Notes under the pieces: model-generated
The model's input: only the letters and a program-made list of their open reading frames with translations
What the model was told of the DNA's origin: nothing
Database searches by the model: none
Origin: Nocardia seriolae NBRC 15557
GTDB taxonomy: Bacteria; Actinomycetota; Actinomycetes; Mycobacteriales; Mycobacteriaceae
NCBI RefSeq assembly: GCF_007990715.1
Contig: NZ_BJWY01000025.1
Coordinates: 1-64,000 of the forward strand
Length of the DNA: 64,000 nucleotides
Reading direction: 5' to 3'
Translations under genes and position numbers: made by a program
Part shown: positions 1 through 8,176 of the stretch, piece by piece
Layout of the letters: every line of letters begins with the position of its first letter
Position numbering within the stretch: position 1 is the stretch's first letter

Positions 1-111
1 GCCCCAACTCCCGGACCCCCCTGCGCGACACGCCGTTACGCCGCAACCTGGGCCCCCGCCACCTCACCGCACGGACCCGCCTGGTCACCGCGACCAACGC
101 CGAAAAATGCG

Positions 112-150
112 AAAGTCGAGAGACGTCGATGAAATAGAATAGACGTCTAC
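112..150 (+). promoter_or_regulatory. Candidate promoter with paired AGACGTC operators upstream of the XRE regulator
   Basis: A -10-like hexamer TAGAAT (135-140) lies between two copies of AGACGTC, at 121-127 and 141-147; the second extends to the self-palindrome AGACGTCT. The copies start 20 bp apart, about two helical turns, so one protein could bind both on one face and cover the -10. No good -35 is visible. The site is 35-65 bp upstream of an XRE-type regulator gene, which suggests autoregulation. This is inference from position and symmetry only. Confidence 0.4.
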
Positions 151-183
151 GACGGCTACTTCCCAAATAACGAGGCTAACGAA

Positions 184-1083
184 ATGGCTGGGGCAACGGT
201 CTCTCGCATGGATTTCGGGAATTACATGCGAGAGCTTCGCGTACGTGCGGGCGCGACCGCATTGGCGGCGGGAGTGCATCTCGAAGTGTCTCGTCAGACG
301 ATCATGCGGCTAGAGGAGGGCTTGCCGACAAAGCTCACTACTCCGCAGCTGCGAAGCCTGCTCGACCTTTACGCCGCGAGCGCCGAGGATGGCAGCGAAG
401 CGCTCTCCCTGTGGCAAGAGGTCAGGGAACAGGACAAAACCGCCAAGGCTCAGGGCAATTCAAAGGGGTATTGGCAGGCCTACACCGATCAATTGGATAC
501 GCACTTTCCCCGGTACCTTCGTTTGGAAGCGGCAGCGGAGCGGCTCACTACCCACCAGTTGGTACTGATTCCGGGTTTGCTGCAAACCCCGGACTATCGA
601 CGAGCGATAGCGAAGATCGACAATCCCGAGTTGAGCATCGTCAACACCGAGCGGCGTGTCGAGTTGGCTGTGCGTCGGCAGACGAGACTGTACGACAACG
701 ACTTCTCGATGAAGTTCCTGCTCTCGGAGGCTGTCCTGCGGCACCAGCCGGGCGGTCCGTCGGTCATGGTGGACCAGCTTCGATCGCTCGCCGAAACGAG
801 TGAACGTGTGAACGTCAGCATCCGCATCGTTCCTTTCGAGGTGGGTTCGCATCGTGGACTGAAGATCCAGTCCTTCACCATGTTGCAGTTCCCGCGTGGG
901 ACAAGTGGATTGGTGGTCCCGACGGTCGTCTACTTGGAAGGCGCGATCGGTGCGCTCTACCACGAGCGCCAAGACATCGTGGACCGCTATCGTGCGGCCG
1001 TATCGGCACTGGAAGCGGTAGCGTTGGATGAGCAGGACACCCGGAACATGGTGGTCCGAGTTGCTAGGGAGTACGCGGCATGA
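184..1083 (+). CDS. XRE-family helix-turn-helix regulator with DUF5753 (Scr1-type) domain
   Basis: The 299-residue protein has an N-terminal helix-turn-helix of the XRE type (about residues 10-75, with the segment LEVSRQTIMRLEEG as the recognition region) and a C-terminal DUF5753 domain. The latter is marked by LIPGLLQTPDYRRAI and later FLLSEAVLRHQPGG, VSIRIVPFEVGSHRG and VVYLEG. Such proteins are abundant in actinomycetes, where they regulate or act as antitoxin-like partners of DUF397 proteins. The gene overlaps the DUF397 gene by 4 bp, so the two are translationally coupled. The start at 184 was chosen because it keeps the whole helix-turn-helix. Target genes are unknown; paired AGACGTC sites just upstream suggest self-control. 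Confidence 0.9.
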   Translation: MAGATVSRMDFGNYMRELRVRAGATALAAGVHLEVSRQTIMRLEEGLPTKLTTPQLRSLLDLYAASAEDGSEALSLWQEVREQDKTAKAQGNSKGYWQAYTDQLDTHFPRYLRLEAAAERLTTHQLVLIPGLLQTPDYRRAIAKIDNPELSIVNTERRVELAVRRQTRLYDNDFSMKFLLSEAVLRHQPGGPSVMVDQLRSLAETSERVNVSIRIVPFEVGSHRGLKIQSFTMLQFPRGTSGLVVPTVVYLEGAIGALYHERQDIVDRYRAAVSALEAVALDEQDTRNMVVRVAREYAA

Positions 1084-1280
1084 CCGTCGATCTGTCCAAC
1101 GCCAAGTGGTTCAAGTCTTCTCGATCCTCGACCGCCAGTGAGTGCGTCGAGATCGCCTTTGTCGGTCCGGGATCGGCATGCGTAGGGGTGCGAGATTCCA
1201 AAGAACCGACAGGCCCCGCCTTGGTATTCGCCGCAGATCAGTGGGACGCCTTCCTCGCCAGCGGCATCTGGAAGCCCTGA
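1080..1280 (+). CDS. DUF397 domain protein
   Basis: This 66-residue protein is a complete DUF397 unit: it begins with the characteristic WFKSSRSS stretch, continues with ECVEIAF and VGVRDSKEPTGPALVF, and ends with WDAFLASG. DUF397 proteins almost always follow an XRE/DUF5753 gene, as here with a 4-bp overlap (ATGA). The pair is known to regulate development or act in a toxin-antitoxin-like manner in Streptomyces. The biochemical activity is not established. Length and motif order are normal, so I see no sign of decay. Confidence 0.9.
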   Translation: MTVDLSNAKWFKSSRSSTASECVEIAFVGPGSACVGVRDSKEPTGPALVFAADQWDAFLASGIWKP

Positions 1281-1338
1281 GCCGCAACGAAACTGCGGGA
1301 GCTCGCCCTTCGGGTTCGGTTCCGAGCACTGCCATGGA

Positions 1339-1452
1339 TCAGTCGTCGAGTCGGTCTTCGCCGAAGGCGTCATCGATCTCGGCGCGTTCGTCGGCAGCGT
1401 CCGAACCACGGCCGATGCTACTGAGTAGCGCTGCGAGTTCCTCGGAAGTCAT
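1339..1452 (-). CDS. Small hypothetical protein (37 aa) after the Uma2 remnant
   Basis: A 37-codon reading frame starts with ATG at 1452, directly behind the TGA of the truncated Uma2 gene (TGACCATG), and ends at 1339. The peptide is acidic and helical-looking (starts MTSEELAALLSS, ends GEDRLDD). Its codon choice fits the surrounding genes. The tight spacing suggests it was once cotranscribed with the nuclease. No family is recognised; it could equally be a chance frame. Confidence 0.4.
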   Translation of the reverse strand: MTSEELAALLSSIGRGSDAADERAEIDDAFGEDRLDD

Positions 1453-1454
1453 GG

Positions 1455-1751
1455 TCACCAAGCGTTTTCGGGGTCCAGCAGGTCGGCGGGGTCGATGGTG
1501 AAAGGAAACGGCGACTCGACTCGGAGGATTTCGCCTGCCTGGATTTTTGCCGGGCTGCCGTATGCGCCGTCGGCGAGCGTGTGGACGGCGATTTGTGGAT
1601 GCGGCTCGAGGTCGATGATCCAGTACTGTGCGATGCCTGCGGCGGCATAGTCAAACCGTTTGTCGACCCGGTCGGCACCCACGGCGTCCTTACCTTTCGG
1701 GCTCTGAACCGACTTCGACAGGGTGGTTGGCTGGACCTCCGTAGCTCAGGG
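1455..1751 (-). pseudogene. Truncated Uma2-family endonuclease
   Basis: Only the C-terminal part of a Uma2-type (PD-(D/E)XK superfamily) nuclease remains. The recognisable block is DRVDKRFDYAAAGIAQYWIID, where the catalytic-core Lys and the following YAxAG...YWIID segment are kept, followed by about 50 residues of normal C-terminus. Intact family members are about 180-200 residues and carry an upstream EVxSPS motif. Here the frame upstream of 1690 reads unrelated sequence and closes at a TGA near 1752, so the first half of the gene is missing. The longest ATG/GTG-started frame is 75 codons (1455-1682). I treat it as a remnant, probably from rearrangement beside the lipoprotein gene. Confidence 0.6.
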
Positions 1752-2273
1752 GCAGGCGTCTCGGGCGGCGGCGTAGCGGTCCTGGGTGGGCATGAAATCG
1801 TCGTCGGTTCCGAGGCCGAGTTTGGTCATCTGGGTGCTGAAAGCCTTTGCGGCCTTGGAGTATTCGGTCATCGCGGCGGAGAAGTCGGCCGGGGTGGGGT
1901 TTTTGGAGAGGGCGTCGTCGACCTTGGTGCCGGCGTTCTGCAGGGCGGTCGCGGCGTCGGTGATGGCCACGAGTGCGTCGCTGTGGGAGGCGTGCTCGTC
2001 GGCACGCTGGCTGACGACGCGGATCTTGTCGTTCACGTCCACCGCCGCGCCGAAGAACGCCGTGCACACCGCCTCCTCGCGGTCGGCGACCCGCGCGGAG
2101 CTGGCGGCGGCCGCGGAGCTGGAGGCGGCGGCGGCCGAGGAGCGATAGTCGATGACGTCGGCCTGGTTGGCTTCGGCCTGGCCGTCGATGGTGCTCAAGC
2201 AGCCCACCGCGATCAGTCCGGCGCCCACCGCCGCGGCCGCGCAGATCATTCCGAGAACACGACGCATCATCAC
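1746..2273 (-). CDS. Small exported protein, probable lipoprotein
   Basis: The 175-residue product starts MMMRRVLGMICAAAA, a basic then hydrophobic signal segment, followed by GLIAVGC, an imperfect lipobox with the Cys near residue 25. After an Ala/Ser-rich linker there is a helical domain of about 120 residues containing two Cys (AVCTAFF and DACP at the very end), which may form a disulfide. This Cys pattern resembles many small actinobacterial lipoproteins with no known role. It sits on the minus strand directly before the ribosomal operon, where the rest of the spc operon would normally be. Function unknown; export is likely. Confidence 0.7.
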   Translation of the reverse strand: MMMRRVLGMICAAAAVGAGLIAVGCLSTIDGQAEANQADVIDYRSSAAAASSSAAAASSARVADREEAVCTAFFGAAVDVNDKIRVVSQRADEHASHSDALVAITDAATALQNAGTKVDDALSKNPTPADFSAAMTEYSKAAKAFSTQMTKLGLGTDDDFMPTQDRYAAARDACP

Positions 2274-2311
2274 GACCCTTTCGAAGAATCCGATGTGACG
2301 GGGACCTCGAT

Positions 2312-2340
2312 TTGGCCTCTGATCAGCCCTTGTCTACACT
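2312..2340 (+). promoter_or_regulatory. Candidate sigma-70 type promoter for the rpsH operon
   Basis: TTGGCC (2312-2317) and TACACT (2335-2340) are separated by exactly 17 bp. Each matches four of six consensus bases, and the -10 fits the actinobacterial TANNNT form. It is the best placed promoter for the plus-strand ribosomal operon and leaves a leader of about 175 nt before rpsH. Confidence 0.5.
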
Positions 2341-2367
2341 AGACCGGTTGCTCGGGCACAGCTGTGT

Positions 2368-2430
2368 CCGCACGCGTCTCTCGCGTGTGGCGGTTGCCCG
2401 GGCGCAAGTGCTCAATCCGGTCGGGCAACC
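2368..2430 (+). promoter_or_regulatory. Structured leader of the rpsH operon
   Basis: Two inverted repeats lie in the untranslated leader. The first, 2368-2390, pairs CCGCACGCG with CGCGTGTGG around a TCTCT loop. The second pairs GGTTGCCCG (2392-2400) with CGGGCAACC (2422-2430) across a 21-nt loop. The hairpins abut each other. They may serve autoregulation by a ribosomal protein, as is known for spc operons in other bacteria, or protect the 5' end. The role is inference. Confidence 0.4.
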
Positions 2431-2520
2431 CCGGCTGGACCGCCCCTATTTGTCGTAGGCCCACGACCGCCCTTTGACGGTGCTGAATGGGAACCGCGGC
2501 GAGAGAGGTAACGGTCGAAC

Positions 2521-2919
2521 ATGACCATGACTGATCCCATCGCAGACTTCTTGACCCGTCTGCGCAACGCCAACTCGGCGTACCACGATCAGGTGAAGGC
2601 TCCGCACTCGAAGCTCAAGGTGAACATCGCCGAGATCCTCAAGCGCGAGGGCTACATCGCCGACTACCGCATCGAAGATGCCCAGGTCGGCAAGAACCTG
2701 ATCGTCGACCTGAAGTACGGCCCCTCGCGTGAGCGCTCCCTCCAGGGCGTCCGCCGCGTGTCGAAGCCGGGTCTGCGGGTTTACGCGAAGTCCACCAACC
2801 TGCCCAAGGTGCTCGGCGGCCTCGGCGTGGCGATTATCTCCACGTCCTCCGGTCTGCTCACTGACCGTCAGGCCAAGCAGCAGGGCGTGGGCGGCGAAGT
2901 CCTCGCCTACGTCTGGTAA
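2521..2919 (+). CDS. rpsH: 30S ribosomal protein S8
   Basis: This 132-residue protein is a full-length S8, an rRNA-binding protein of the central domain of the small subunit. It opens [18 protein letters not shown] and ends GGEVLAYVW, both family hallmarks, with the conserved [12 protein letters not shown] segment before the end. It is the first gene of a run of six ribosomal protein genes in the canonical distal spc order. A GAGAGAGG Shine-Dalgarno stretch precedes the ATG. In most bacteria rpsN precedes rpsH, but here a minus-strand lipoprotein gene does. Confidence 0.98.
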   Translation: MTMTDPIADFLTRLRNANSAYHDQVKAPHSKLKVNIAEILKREGYIADYRIEDAQVGKNLIVDLKYGPSRERSLQGVRRVSKPGLRVYAKSTNLPKVLGGLGVAIISTSSGLLTDRQAKQQGVGGEVLAYVW

Positions 2920-2933
2920 GGGAGGTAGAAACA

Positions 2934-3473
2934 ATGTCGCGTATCGGTAAGAAGCCGATCCCGGTTCCCGCCGGCGTCGAGGTGACCATCGACGGCCAGA
3001 ACGTGACGGTCAAGGGTTCCAAGGGCACCCTGTCCCACGTTGTCGCCGAGCCGATCACCGTCGCTCGCGCGGAGTCCGGTGAGCTCGAGGTCGTTCGCCC
3101 GAACGACGAGCGTCAGAACCGCTCGCTGCACGGCCTGACCCGCACCCTGATCAGCAACATGATCGAGGGTGTCACCAAGGGCTACGAGAAGAAGATGGAA
3201 ATCTTCGGCGTCGGTTACCGTGTCGCCGCCAAGGGCTCGAACCTCGAGTTCGCCCTGGGCTACAGCCACCCGGTTCCGGTCGACGCCCCCGAGGGCATCA
3301 CCTTCGCGGTGGAGTCCCCGACCAAGTTCTCGGTGTCCGGCATCGATAAGCAGAAGGTCGGCCAGATCGCCGCGGTGATCCACGGCCTGCGTAAGCCCGA
3401 TCCGTACAAGGGCAAGGGCATCCGCTACGCCGGCGAGGTCGTTCGCCGCAAGGTCGGAAAGACGGGTAAGTAA
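2934..3473 (+). CDS. rplF: 50S ribosomal protein L6
   Basis: The 179-residue product has the two repeated L6 domains: [15 protein letters not shown] at the start, the [18 protein letters not shown] hinge in the middle, and [19 protein letters not shown] at the C-terminus, which contacts 23S rRNA near the factor-binding site. Length is normal. It follows rpsH by 14 bp with a GGGAGG ribosome-binding site and is followed by rplR after 3 bp, so it is clearly cotranscribed. Confidence 0.98.
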   Translation: MSRIGKKPIPVPAGVEVTIDGQNVTVKGSKGTLSHVVAEPITVARAESGELEVVRPNDERQNRSLHGLTRTLISNMIEGVTKGYEKKMEIFGVGYRVAAKGSNLEFALGYSHPVPVDAPEGITFAVESPTKFSVSGIDKQKVGQIAAVIHGLRKPDPYKGKGIRYAGEVVRRKVGKTGK

Positions 3474-3476
3474 GCC

Positions 3477-3884
3477 ATGGCACAAACCGAAAAGCAGAAG
3501 CTCGCCCGCAAGCCGGTCGGTAAGGATGTCTCGACCGCGCGTCGTCTGTCGAAGACGCGTCGTCACTTCCGTCTGCGCAAGAAGGTCGTCGGCACCACCG
3601 AGCGTCCCCGCCTGGTGGTCAACCGCTCCTCGCGCCACCTGCACGCCCAGCTGATCGACGATTCCGCCGGCAAGACCATTGCCGCCGCGTCGACCATCGA
3701 GGCCGATGTGCGCGCGCTCGAGGGTGACAAGTCCGCCAAGGGCGCCAAGGTCGGCGAGCTCATCGCCGCCCGCGCCAAGGCCGCCGGCGTCGAGGCGGTC
3801 GTGTTCGACCGTGGTGGTCACGACTACCACGGCCGTATCGCGGCCCTCGCCGATGCCGCCCGTGAAGGTGGGCTGAAGTTCTGA
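3477..3884 (+). CDS. rplR: 50S ribosomal protein L18
   Basis: This 135-residue protein is L18, a 5S rRNA-binding protein. The basic N-terminus ([16 protein letters not shown]) precedes the conserved [20 protein letters not shown] block, and the C-terminus ends with the family signature [20 protein letters not shown] then EGGLKF. Start and length are typical for actinobacteria. It lies 3 bp after rplF and 31 bp before rpsE. Confidence 0.98.
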   Translation: MAQTEKQKLARKPVGKDVSTARRLSKTRRHFRLRKKVVGTTERPRLVVNRSSRHLHAQLIDDSAGKTIAAASTIEADVRALEGDKSAKGAKVGELIAARAKAAGVEAVVFDRGGHDYHGRIAALADAAREGGLKF

Positions 3885-3915
3885 TGATCAACACTGCGAA
3901 CGAAGGGAACGTCTG

Positions 3916-4560
3916 ATGCCGGGACGTCAGCGGCGTGACGGCGGAAACAACGGTCCCGCCGGCCAGAATGGTGGCAACAACGACCGCGATCAGCGTGGTG
4001 GCGGCCGTGGCCGTCGCGACGACAATCGTCGGGACAATGCCGCCGAGAAGAACCAGCTCGAGCGCGTCGTCGCGATCAACCGCGTCTCCAAGGTCGTGAA
4101 GGGTGGTCGTCGCTTCAGCTTCACCGCCCTCGTGATCGTCGGTGACGGCAACGGTCTGGTCGGCGTCGGCTACGGCAAGGCCAAGGAAGTTCCCGCGGCC
4201 ATCCAGAAGGGTGTCGAAGAGGCTCGCAAGAACTTCTTCCGCGTTCCGATGATCGGCTCCACGGTCACCCACCCGGTTCAGGGTGAGGCCGCGGCCGGTG
4301 TCGTCATGCTGCGTCCGGCTTCGCCCGGTACCGGTGTGATCGCCGGTGGCGCTTGCCGCGCCGTGCTGGAATGCGCGGGCATCCATGATGTTCTGGCCAA
4401 GTCGCTCGGTAGCGACAACGCCATCAACGTCGTGCACGCCACCGTTGCGGCTCTGAAGATGCTGCAGCGTCCGGAAGAGGTCGCGGCCCGTCGTGGTCTG
4501 CCCCTCGAGGACGTGGCCCCGGCCGGCATGCTGCGTGCGCGCGCGGGACAGGGAGTCTAG
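3916..4560 (+). CDS. rpsE: 30S ribosomal protein S5
   Basis: The 214-residue S5 carries a Gly/Asn/Arg-rich N-terminal extension of about 45 residues, as is common in actinobacteria. The conserved core follows: [19 protein letters not shown], then [20 protein letters not shown], and later [20 protein letters not shown]5 helps maintain decoding accuracy. The gene starts after a GAAGGGAACG ribosome-binding region and overlaps nothing; rpmD follows after 2 bp. Confidence 0.98.
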   Translation: MPGRQRRDGGNNGPAGQNGGNNDRDQRGGGRGRRDDNRRDNAAEKNQLERVVAINRVSKVVKGGRRFSFTALVIVGDGNGLVGVGYGKAKEVPAAIQKGVEEARKNFFRVPMIGSTVTHPVQGEAAAGVVMLRPASPGTGVIAGGACRAVLECAGIHDVLAKSLGSDNAINVVHATVAALKMLQRPEEVAARRGLPLEDVAPAGMLRARAGQGV

Positions 4561-4562
4561 AC

Positions 4563-4742
4563 ATGGCACAGCTGAAAGTGACCCAGGTCAAGTCCAGCAT
4601 CGGCGCCAAGGCGAATCAGCGCGAGTCGCTGCGCACCCTCGGGCTGCGCAAGATCCGCCAGACCACGGTGCGTGAGGACAATGCGCAGAACCGCGGCCTG
4701 ATCAACGTCGTGCGCCACCTCGTTGTTGTAGAGGAGGTCTAA
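4563..4742 (+). CDS. rpmD: 50S ribosomal protein L30
   Basis: A 59-codon gene sits between rpsE and rplO with gaps of only 2 bp on each side. The protein begins [14 protein letters not shown] and contains the L30 signature [13 protein letters not shown] and the ending [16 protein letters not shown]30 is a small RNA-binding protein of the large subunit, present in this position of the spc operon in most bacteria. Confidence 0.96.
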   Translation: MAQLKVTQVKSSIGAKANQRESLRTLGLRKIRQTTVREDNAQNRGLINVVRHLVVVEEV

Positions 4743-4744
4743 GC

Positions 4745-5188
4745 ATGACCATCAAGTTGCACCACCTGCGTCCTGCCCCGGGCGCCAAGACCGAGAAGAC
4801 CCGTGTGGGTCGCGGTGAGGGCTCCAAGGGCAAGACCGCGGGCCGCGGTACCAAGGGTACGAAGGCTCGCAAGCATGTCCCGGTCCGCTTCGAGGGCGGT
4901 CAGATGCCGATTCACATGCGTCTGCCCAAGCTCAAGGGCTTCACCAACCCGTTCCGCACCGAGTATCAGGTCGTGAACGTCGGTGACATCGCTCGCGTGT
5001 TCCCCGAGGGCGGCACCATCGGCAAGGCCGAGCTGGTCGCCAAGGGCCTGGTTCGCAAGAACGAGCTCGTGAAGGTGCTGGCCGAGGGCGAAATCGCCGT
5101 GGCCGTGCAGGTTTCGGCCGACAAGTTCTCCGGCTCCGCCAAGGAGAAGATCGTCGCTGCCGGTGGCACCGCCACCGAGCTGGCCTGA
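4745..5188 (+). CDS. rplO: 50S ribosomal protein L15
   Basis: The 147-residue L15 opens with [20 protein letters not shown] and the glycine-rich RNA-binding stretch [18 protein letters not shown]. The middle has [16 protein letters not shown] and the end the usual alternating beta segment [16 protein letters not shown]. It is an early-assembling 50S protein. It is the last gene of this transcription unit, since a strong hairpin follows within 25 bp of its stop. Confidence 0.98.
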   Translation: MTIKLHHLRPAPGAKTEKTRVGRGEGSKGKTAGRGTKGTKARKHVPVRFEGGQMPIHMRLPKLKGFTNPFRTEYQVVNVGDIARVFPEGGTIGKAELVAKGLVRKNELVKVLAEGEIAVAVQVSADKFSGSAKEKIVAAGGTATELA

Positions 5189-5210
5189 CGGTAACCTGAA
5201 GTAGCAATGG

Positions 5211-5239
5211 CACCGGGCGAGTCGCGAGCTCGCCCGGTG
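5211..5239 (+). terminator. Rho-independent-type hairpin after rplO
   Basis: CACCGGGCGAG (5211-5221) and CTCGCCCGGTG (5229-5239) form a perfect 11-bp stem with a 7-nt loop, 22 bp after the rplO stop. There is no clear T run, as is usual in actinobacteria. It probably ends or attenuates the ribosomal unit before secY, which has a 117-bp upstream region of its own. Confidence 0.75.
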
Positions 5240-5356
5240 TCGCTGTTAGAGTTCAAGTGTTGTCTGCCAACACCGTCATGGTTCTCGGCTTTTTGTGGCT
5301 AAGCAGCCCCATCGCTGAATCCGTGGCCTGACCCATGTCGTTAGCCAGGAGGATCT

Positions 5357-6676
5357 GTGCTTTCCGCCTTCGTGTCGGCTTTCCGGACCCCGGACTTACG
5401 GCGGAAGATTCTCTTCACGCTGGGACTGATCGCGCTCTACCGGCTCGGTGCGTCGCTGCCCTCGCCGGGCGTCAGTTACAAGAACGTTCAAGAGTGTGTG
5501 AAGTTGGTCAACGGCGGTGACTCCGCCGGTATCTACCAGCTCATCAACCTCTTCTCCGGCGGCGCTCTGCTGCAGCTCTCGGTGTTCGCGATCGGCATCA
5601 TGCCCTACATCACGGCGAGCATCATTATCCAGCTGCTGACCGTCGTCATTCCGCGGTTCGAGGAACTCCGCAAGGAGGGCCAAGCGGGTCAGAACAAGAT
5701 GACCCAGTACACGCGATATCTGTCCGTCGCGTTGGCCGTGCTGCAGTCGACCGGTCTGGTCGCGCTCGCCTCCCGCGGACAGCTGCTGCGCGGCTGCCCC
5801 AAGGCAATTCTTGACGACACCTCGATCTTCGGCATGATCATCATCGTGCTGGTCATGACCGCGGGCGCGGCCCTGGTCATGTGGTTCGGCGAGCAGATCA
5901 CCGAACGCGGCATCGGTAACGGCATGTCGCTGTTGATCTTCGCGGGTATCGCCGCCCGTATCCCCTCCGAGGGCAAGATGATCTACGACAGCCGCGGCTG
6001 GATCACCACCGCACTGGTGGCGGGCGCCGCGCTCGTGGTCATCGTGGGTGTCATCTTCGTCGAGCAGGGCCAGCGCCGGATTCCGGTGCAGTACGCCAAG
6101 CGCGTGGTCGGCCGCAAGATGTACGGCGGGTCCTCGACGTATCTGCCGTTGAAGGTGAATCAGGCCGGTGTCATCCCGGTCATCTTCGCCTCGTCGCTGC
6201 TGTATCTGCCGAACCTGTTGGCGCAGTTGACCCAGAAGTCCTCGGGCAATCCGGCCAAGTGGCAGGAGTTGATCCAGAAGTATCTGGTCAATCCGAGCAA
6301 TCCGGTCTACGTGTCGATCTACTTCGCGTTGATCGTGTTCTTCACCTACTTCTATGTCGCGATCACCTTCAATCCGGAGGAGCGCGCGGACGAGATGAAG
6401 AAGTTCGGCGGCTTCATTCCGGGGTATCGCCCGGGCAAGCCGACCGCGGATTACCTGAACTACGTCCTGAGCCGGATCACCCTCCCCGGCTCCATCTACC
6501 TCGGTGCTGTCGCTGTCTTGCCGAACCTGCTCCTCGGGATCGGGTCCTCCGGCGGTGTGACGAATCTGCCGTTCGGTGGTACCGCGGTGCTGATCATTGT
6601 GAGCGTCGGCCTCGATACCGTGAAACAGATCGAGAGCCAGTTGATGAACCGAAACTACGAAGGGTTCCTGAAGTGA
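5357..6676 (+). CDS. secY: Protein translocase subunit SecY
   Basis: The 439-residue SecY is the channel-forming subunit of the Sec translocase in the cytoplasmic membrane, with about ten hydrophobic segments. Conserved features include the amphipathic N-terminus [23 protein letters not shown] (only part quoted as motif: [15 protein letters not shown]), [15 protein letters not shown] in segment 2, the cytoplasmic loop with [19 protein letters not shown], and a C-terminal [12 protein letters not shown]. The start is GTG at 5357, decided by the AGGAGG ribosome-binding site five bases upstream. Its TGA overlaps the adk GTG (AAGTGAG), so the two genes are coupled. Confidence 0.97.
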   Translation: MLSAFVSAFRTPDLRRKILFTLGLIALYRLGASLPSPGVSYKNVQECVKLVNGGDSAGIYQLINLFSGGALLQLSVFAIGIMPYITASIIIQLLTVVIPRFEELRKEGQAGQNKMTQYTRYLSVALAVLQSTGLVALASRGQLLRGCPKAILDDTSIFGMIIIVLVMTAGAALVMWFGEQITERGIGNGMSLLIFAGIAARIPSEGKMIYDSRGWITTALVAGAALVVIVGVIFVEQGQRRIPVQYAKRVVGRKMYGGSSTYLPLKVNQAGVIPVIFASSLLYLPNLLAQLTQKSSGNPAKWQELIQKYLVNPSNPVYVSIYFALIVFFTYFYVAITFNPEERADEMKKFGGFIPGYRPGKPTADYLNYVLSRITLPGSIYLGAVAVLPNLLLGIGSSGGVTNLPFGGTAVLIIVSVGLDTVKQIESQLMNRNYEGFLK

Positions 6677-7218
6677 GACTCGTACTGCTCGGACCGCCCG
6701 GTGCCGGTAAAGGCACCCAGGCCGAACTGTTGTCGGAAAAGCTCGGTGTTCCGCACATCTCCACCGGGAACCTCTTCCGCACCAACATCGCGGAGCAGAC
6801 TCCGCTGGGTCGCGAGGCGCAGCAGTACCTCGACGCCGGCAACCTGGTCCCGTCGGACGTGACCAACCGCATGGTCGAGGCGCGCATCGCCGAGCCGGAC
6901 GCCCTCAACGGCTTCATCCTGGACGGCTACCCGCGCACCGTGGATCAGGCCGAGGCGCTGGAGAAGATGCTCAAGGAGTCGGGCAAGGAGCTCGACGCCG
7001 TGCTGTCCTTCGTGGTCGACGAGGACGTGGTGGTCGAGCGCATGCTGGCCCGCGGCCGCGGCGACGACACCGAAGAGGTCATCCGCAACCGCATGCGCGT
7101 CTACCGCGAGGAGACCGAGCCGCTGCTCGAGCACTACGACGGCACCGTGGTGTCGGTCGAGGGCGTCGGCGAGATCGAAGAGGTCAACACGCGTGCGCTG
7201 AAGGCGCTGGGTCGCTGA
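6673..7218 (+). CDS. adk: Adenylate kinase
   Basis: The 181-residue enzyme interconverts ATP plus AMP and two ADP in the cytosol. It shows the P-loop [11 protein letters not shown] at residues 7-17, the AMP-binding STGNLFR segment, DGYPRT, and a short lid: this is the compact form common in mycobacteria and relatives, lacking the zinc-type lid insertion. The start is the GTG at 6673 that overlaps the secY stop by four bases; a longer upstream frame is only out-of-frame secY sequence. It is followed immediately by map. Confidence 0.97.
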   Translation: MRLVLLGPPGAGKGTQAELLSEKLGVPHISTGNLFRTNIAEQTPLGREAQQYLDAGNLVPSDVTNRMVEARIAEPDALNGFILDGYPRTVDQAEALEKMLKESGKELDAVLSFVVDEDVVVERMLARGRGDDTEEVIRNRMRVYREETEPLLEHYDGTVVSVEGVGEIEEVNTRALKALGR

Positions 7219-8019
7219 ATGGTCTTCGGCCGCAAGAGCAAGCGCGTGGTGCCCTTCCGCACCTCCGGTGAATTGGACGCCATGGCGGCGGCCGGCGCTA
7301 TCGTCGGCCGCGCGCTGGTCGCGGTGCGCAACGCCGCCAAGCCCGGTGTCTCGACCTGGGAGCTGGACGAGGTGGCCGAGCAGGTCATCCGCGAAGCCAA
7401 CGCCATTCCGTCGTTCAAGGGTTACCACGGGTTCCCGGGTTCGATCTGCTCGTCGGTGAACGACCGTGTGGTGCACGGCATCCCGTCCAAGGACGACGTT
7501 CTGTCCGAGGGCGACCTGGTTGCCGTCGACTGCGGTGCCATCCTCGACGGCTGGCACGGCGACTCGGCGTGGACCTTCGGCGTCGGCACCATCATCGAGG
7601 CCGACCGCCTGCTCTCCGAGGCGACCCGCCTGTCCATGGAGGCGGGCATCGCCGCCATGCTCCCCGGCAACCGCCTCTCGGACGTCTCGCACGCCATCGA
7701 GCAGGGTACCTACGCCGCGGAGAAGGAGCACGGCCGCAAATACGGCATCGTCTCCGGCTACGGCGGCCACGCCATCGGCCGCGAAATGCACATGGACCCC
7801 TTCCTCCCCAACGAGGGCGCCCCGGGCAAGGGCCCGGAGCTTCGCGTCGGCTCGGTGCTCGCCATCGAGCCCATGCTCACCCTCGGCACCACGGAAACCC
7901 ATGAGCTGGACGACCATTGGACCGTCGTCACCGACGACGGCTCCCGTGCCGCCCACTGGGAGCACACGGTGGCGGTGACCGAGAACGGTCCCCGTATCCT
8001 CACTCTGCGCCCGGAGTAG
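7219..8019 (+). CDS. map: Methionine aminopeptidase, type I
   Basis: The 266-residue cytosolic enzyme removes N-terminal methionine. The metal-binding residues of the pita-bread fold are visible: the Asp pair in [16 protein letters not shown], His in [15 protein letters not shown], Glu in IEPMLTLG and Glu near the end in [12 protein letters not shown]. The substrate-proximal His is in RVVHGIPS. It begins on the base after the adk stop, so secY, adk and map form one operon. A strong hairpin 18 bp after the stop ends the unit. Confidence 0.96.
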   Translation: MVFGRKSKRVVPFRTSGELDAMAAAGAIVGRALVAVRNAAKPGVSTWELDEVAEQVIREANAIPSFKGYHGFPGSICSSVNDRVVHGIPSKDDVLSEGDLVAVDCGAILDGWHGDSAWTFGVGTIIEADRLLSEATRLSMEAGIAAMLPGNRLSDVSHAIEQGTYAAEKEHGRKYGIVSGYGGHAIGREMHMDPFLPNEGAPGKGPELRVGSVLAIEPMLTLGTTETHELDDHWTVVTDDGSRAAHWEHTVAVTENGPRILTLRPE

Positions 8020-8036
8020 TTCCCGCGCAACGCTTT

Positions 8037-8071
8037 CCGCACCCGCCTCGGTACCGCCGAGGCGGGTGCGG
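8037..8071 (+). terminator. Strong terminator hairpin after map
   Basis: A 15-bp perfect stem (CCGCACCCGCCTCGG at 8037-8051 with its complement at 8057-8071) with a 5-nt loop lies 18 bp past the map stop, followed by TCGTTTG. Length and position strongly suggest an intrinsic terminator of the secY-adk-map operon. Confidence 0.85.
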
Positions 8072-8176
8072 TCGTTTGCGGGCGGGGTTCATCGTGCCGC
8101 CGCGGTAATCCGAGTGGCGGGGGTTCGGGGCTGCCGTTACGGTTGGCCGCGAACGGGATCGAGGTAGGAGGGGGAT

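Noticed and set aside
1..111. End of a gene at the left edge
   Set aside because: No frame here shows a recognisable C-terminus or motif; I see nothing supportable before the promoter region.
85..279. 64-codon minus-strand frame at the left edge
   Set aside because: It overlaps the start and promoter of the XRE gene and has no sensible features.
6259..6672. N-terminal extension of adk into secY
   Set aside because: The frame is open but the sequence is secY in another frame; adenylate kinase begins at the GTG before the P-loop.
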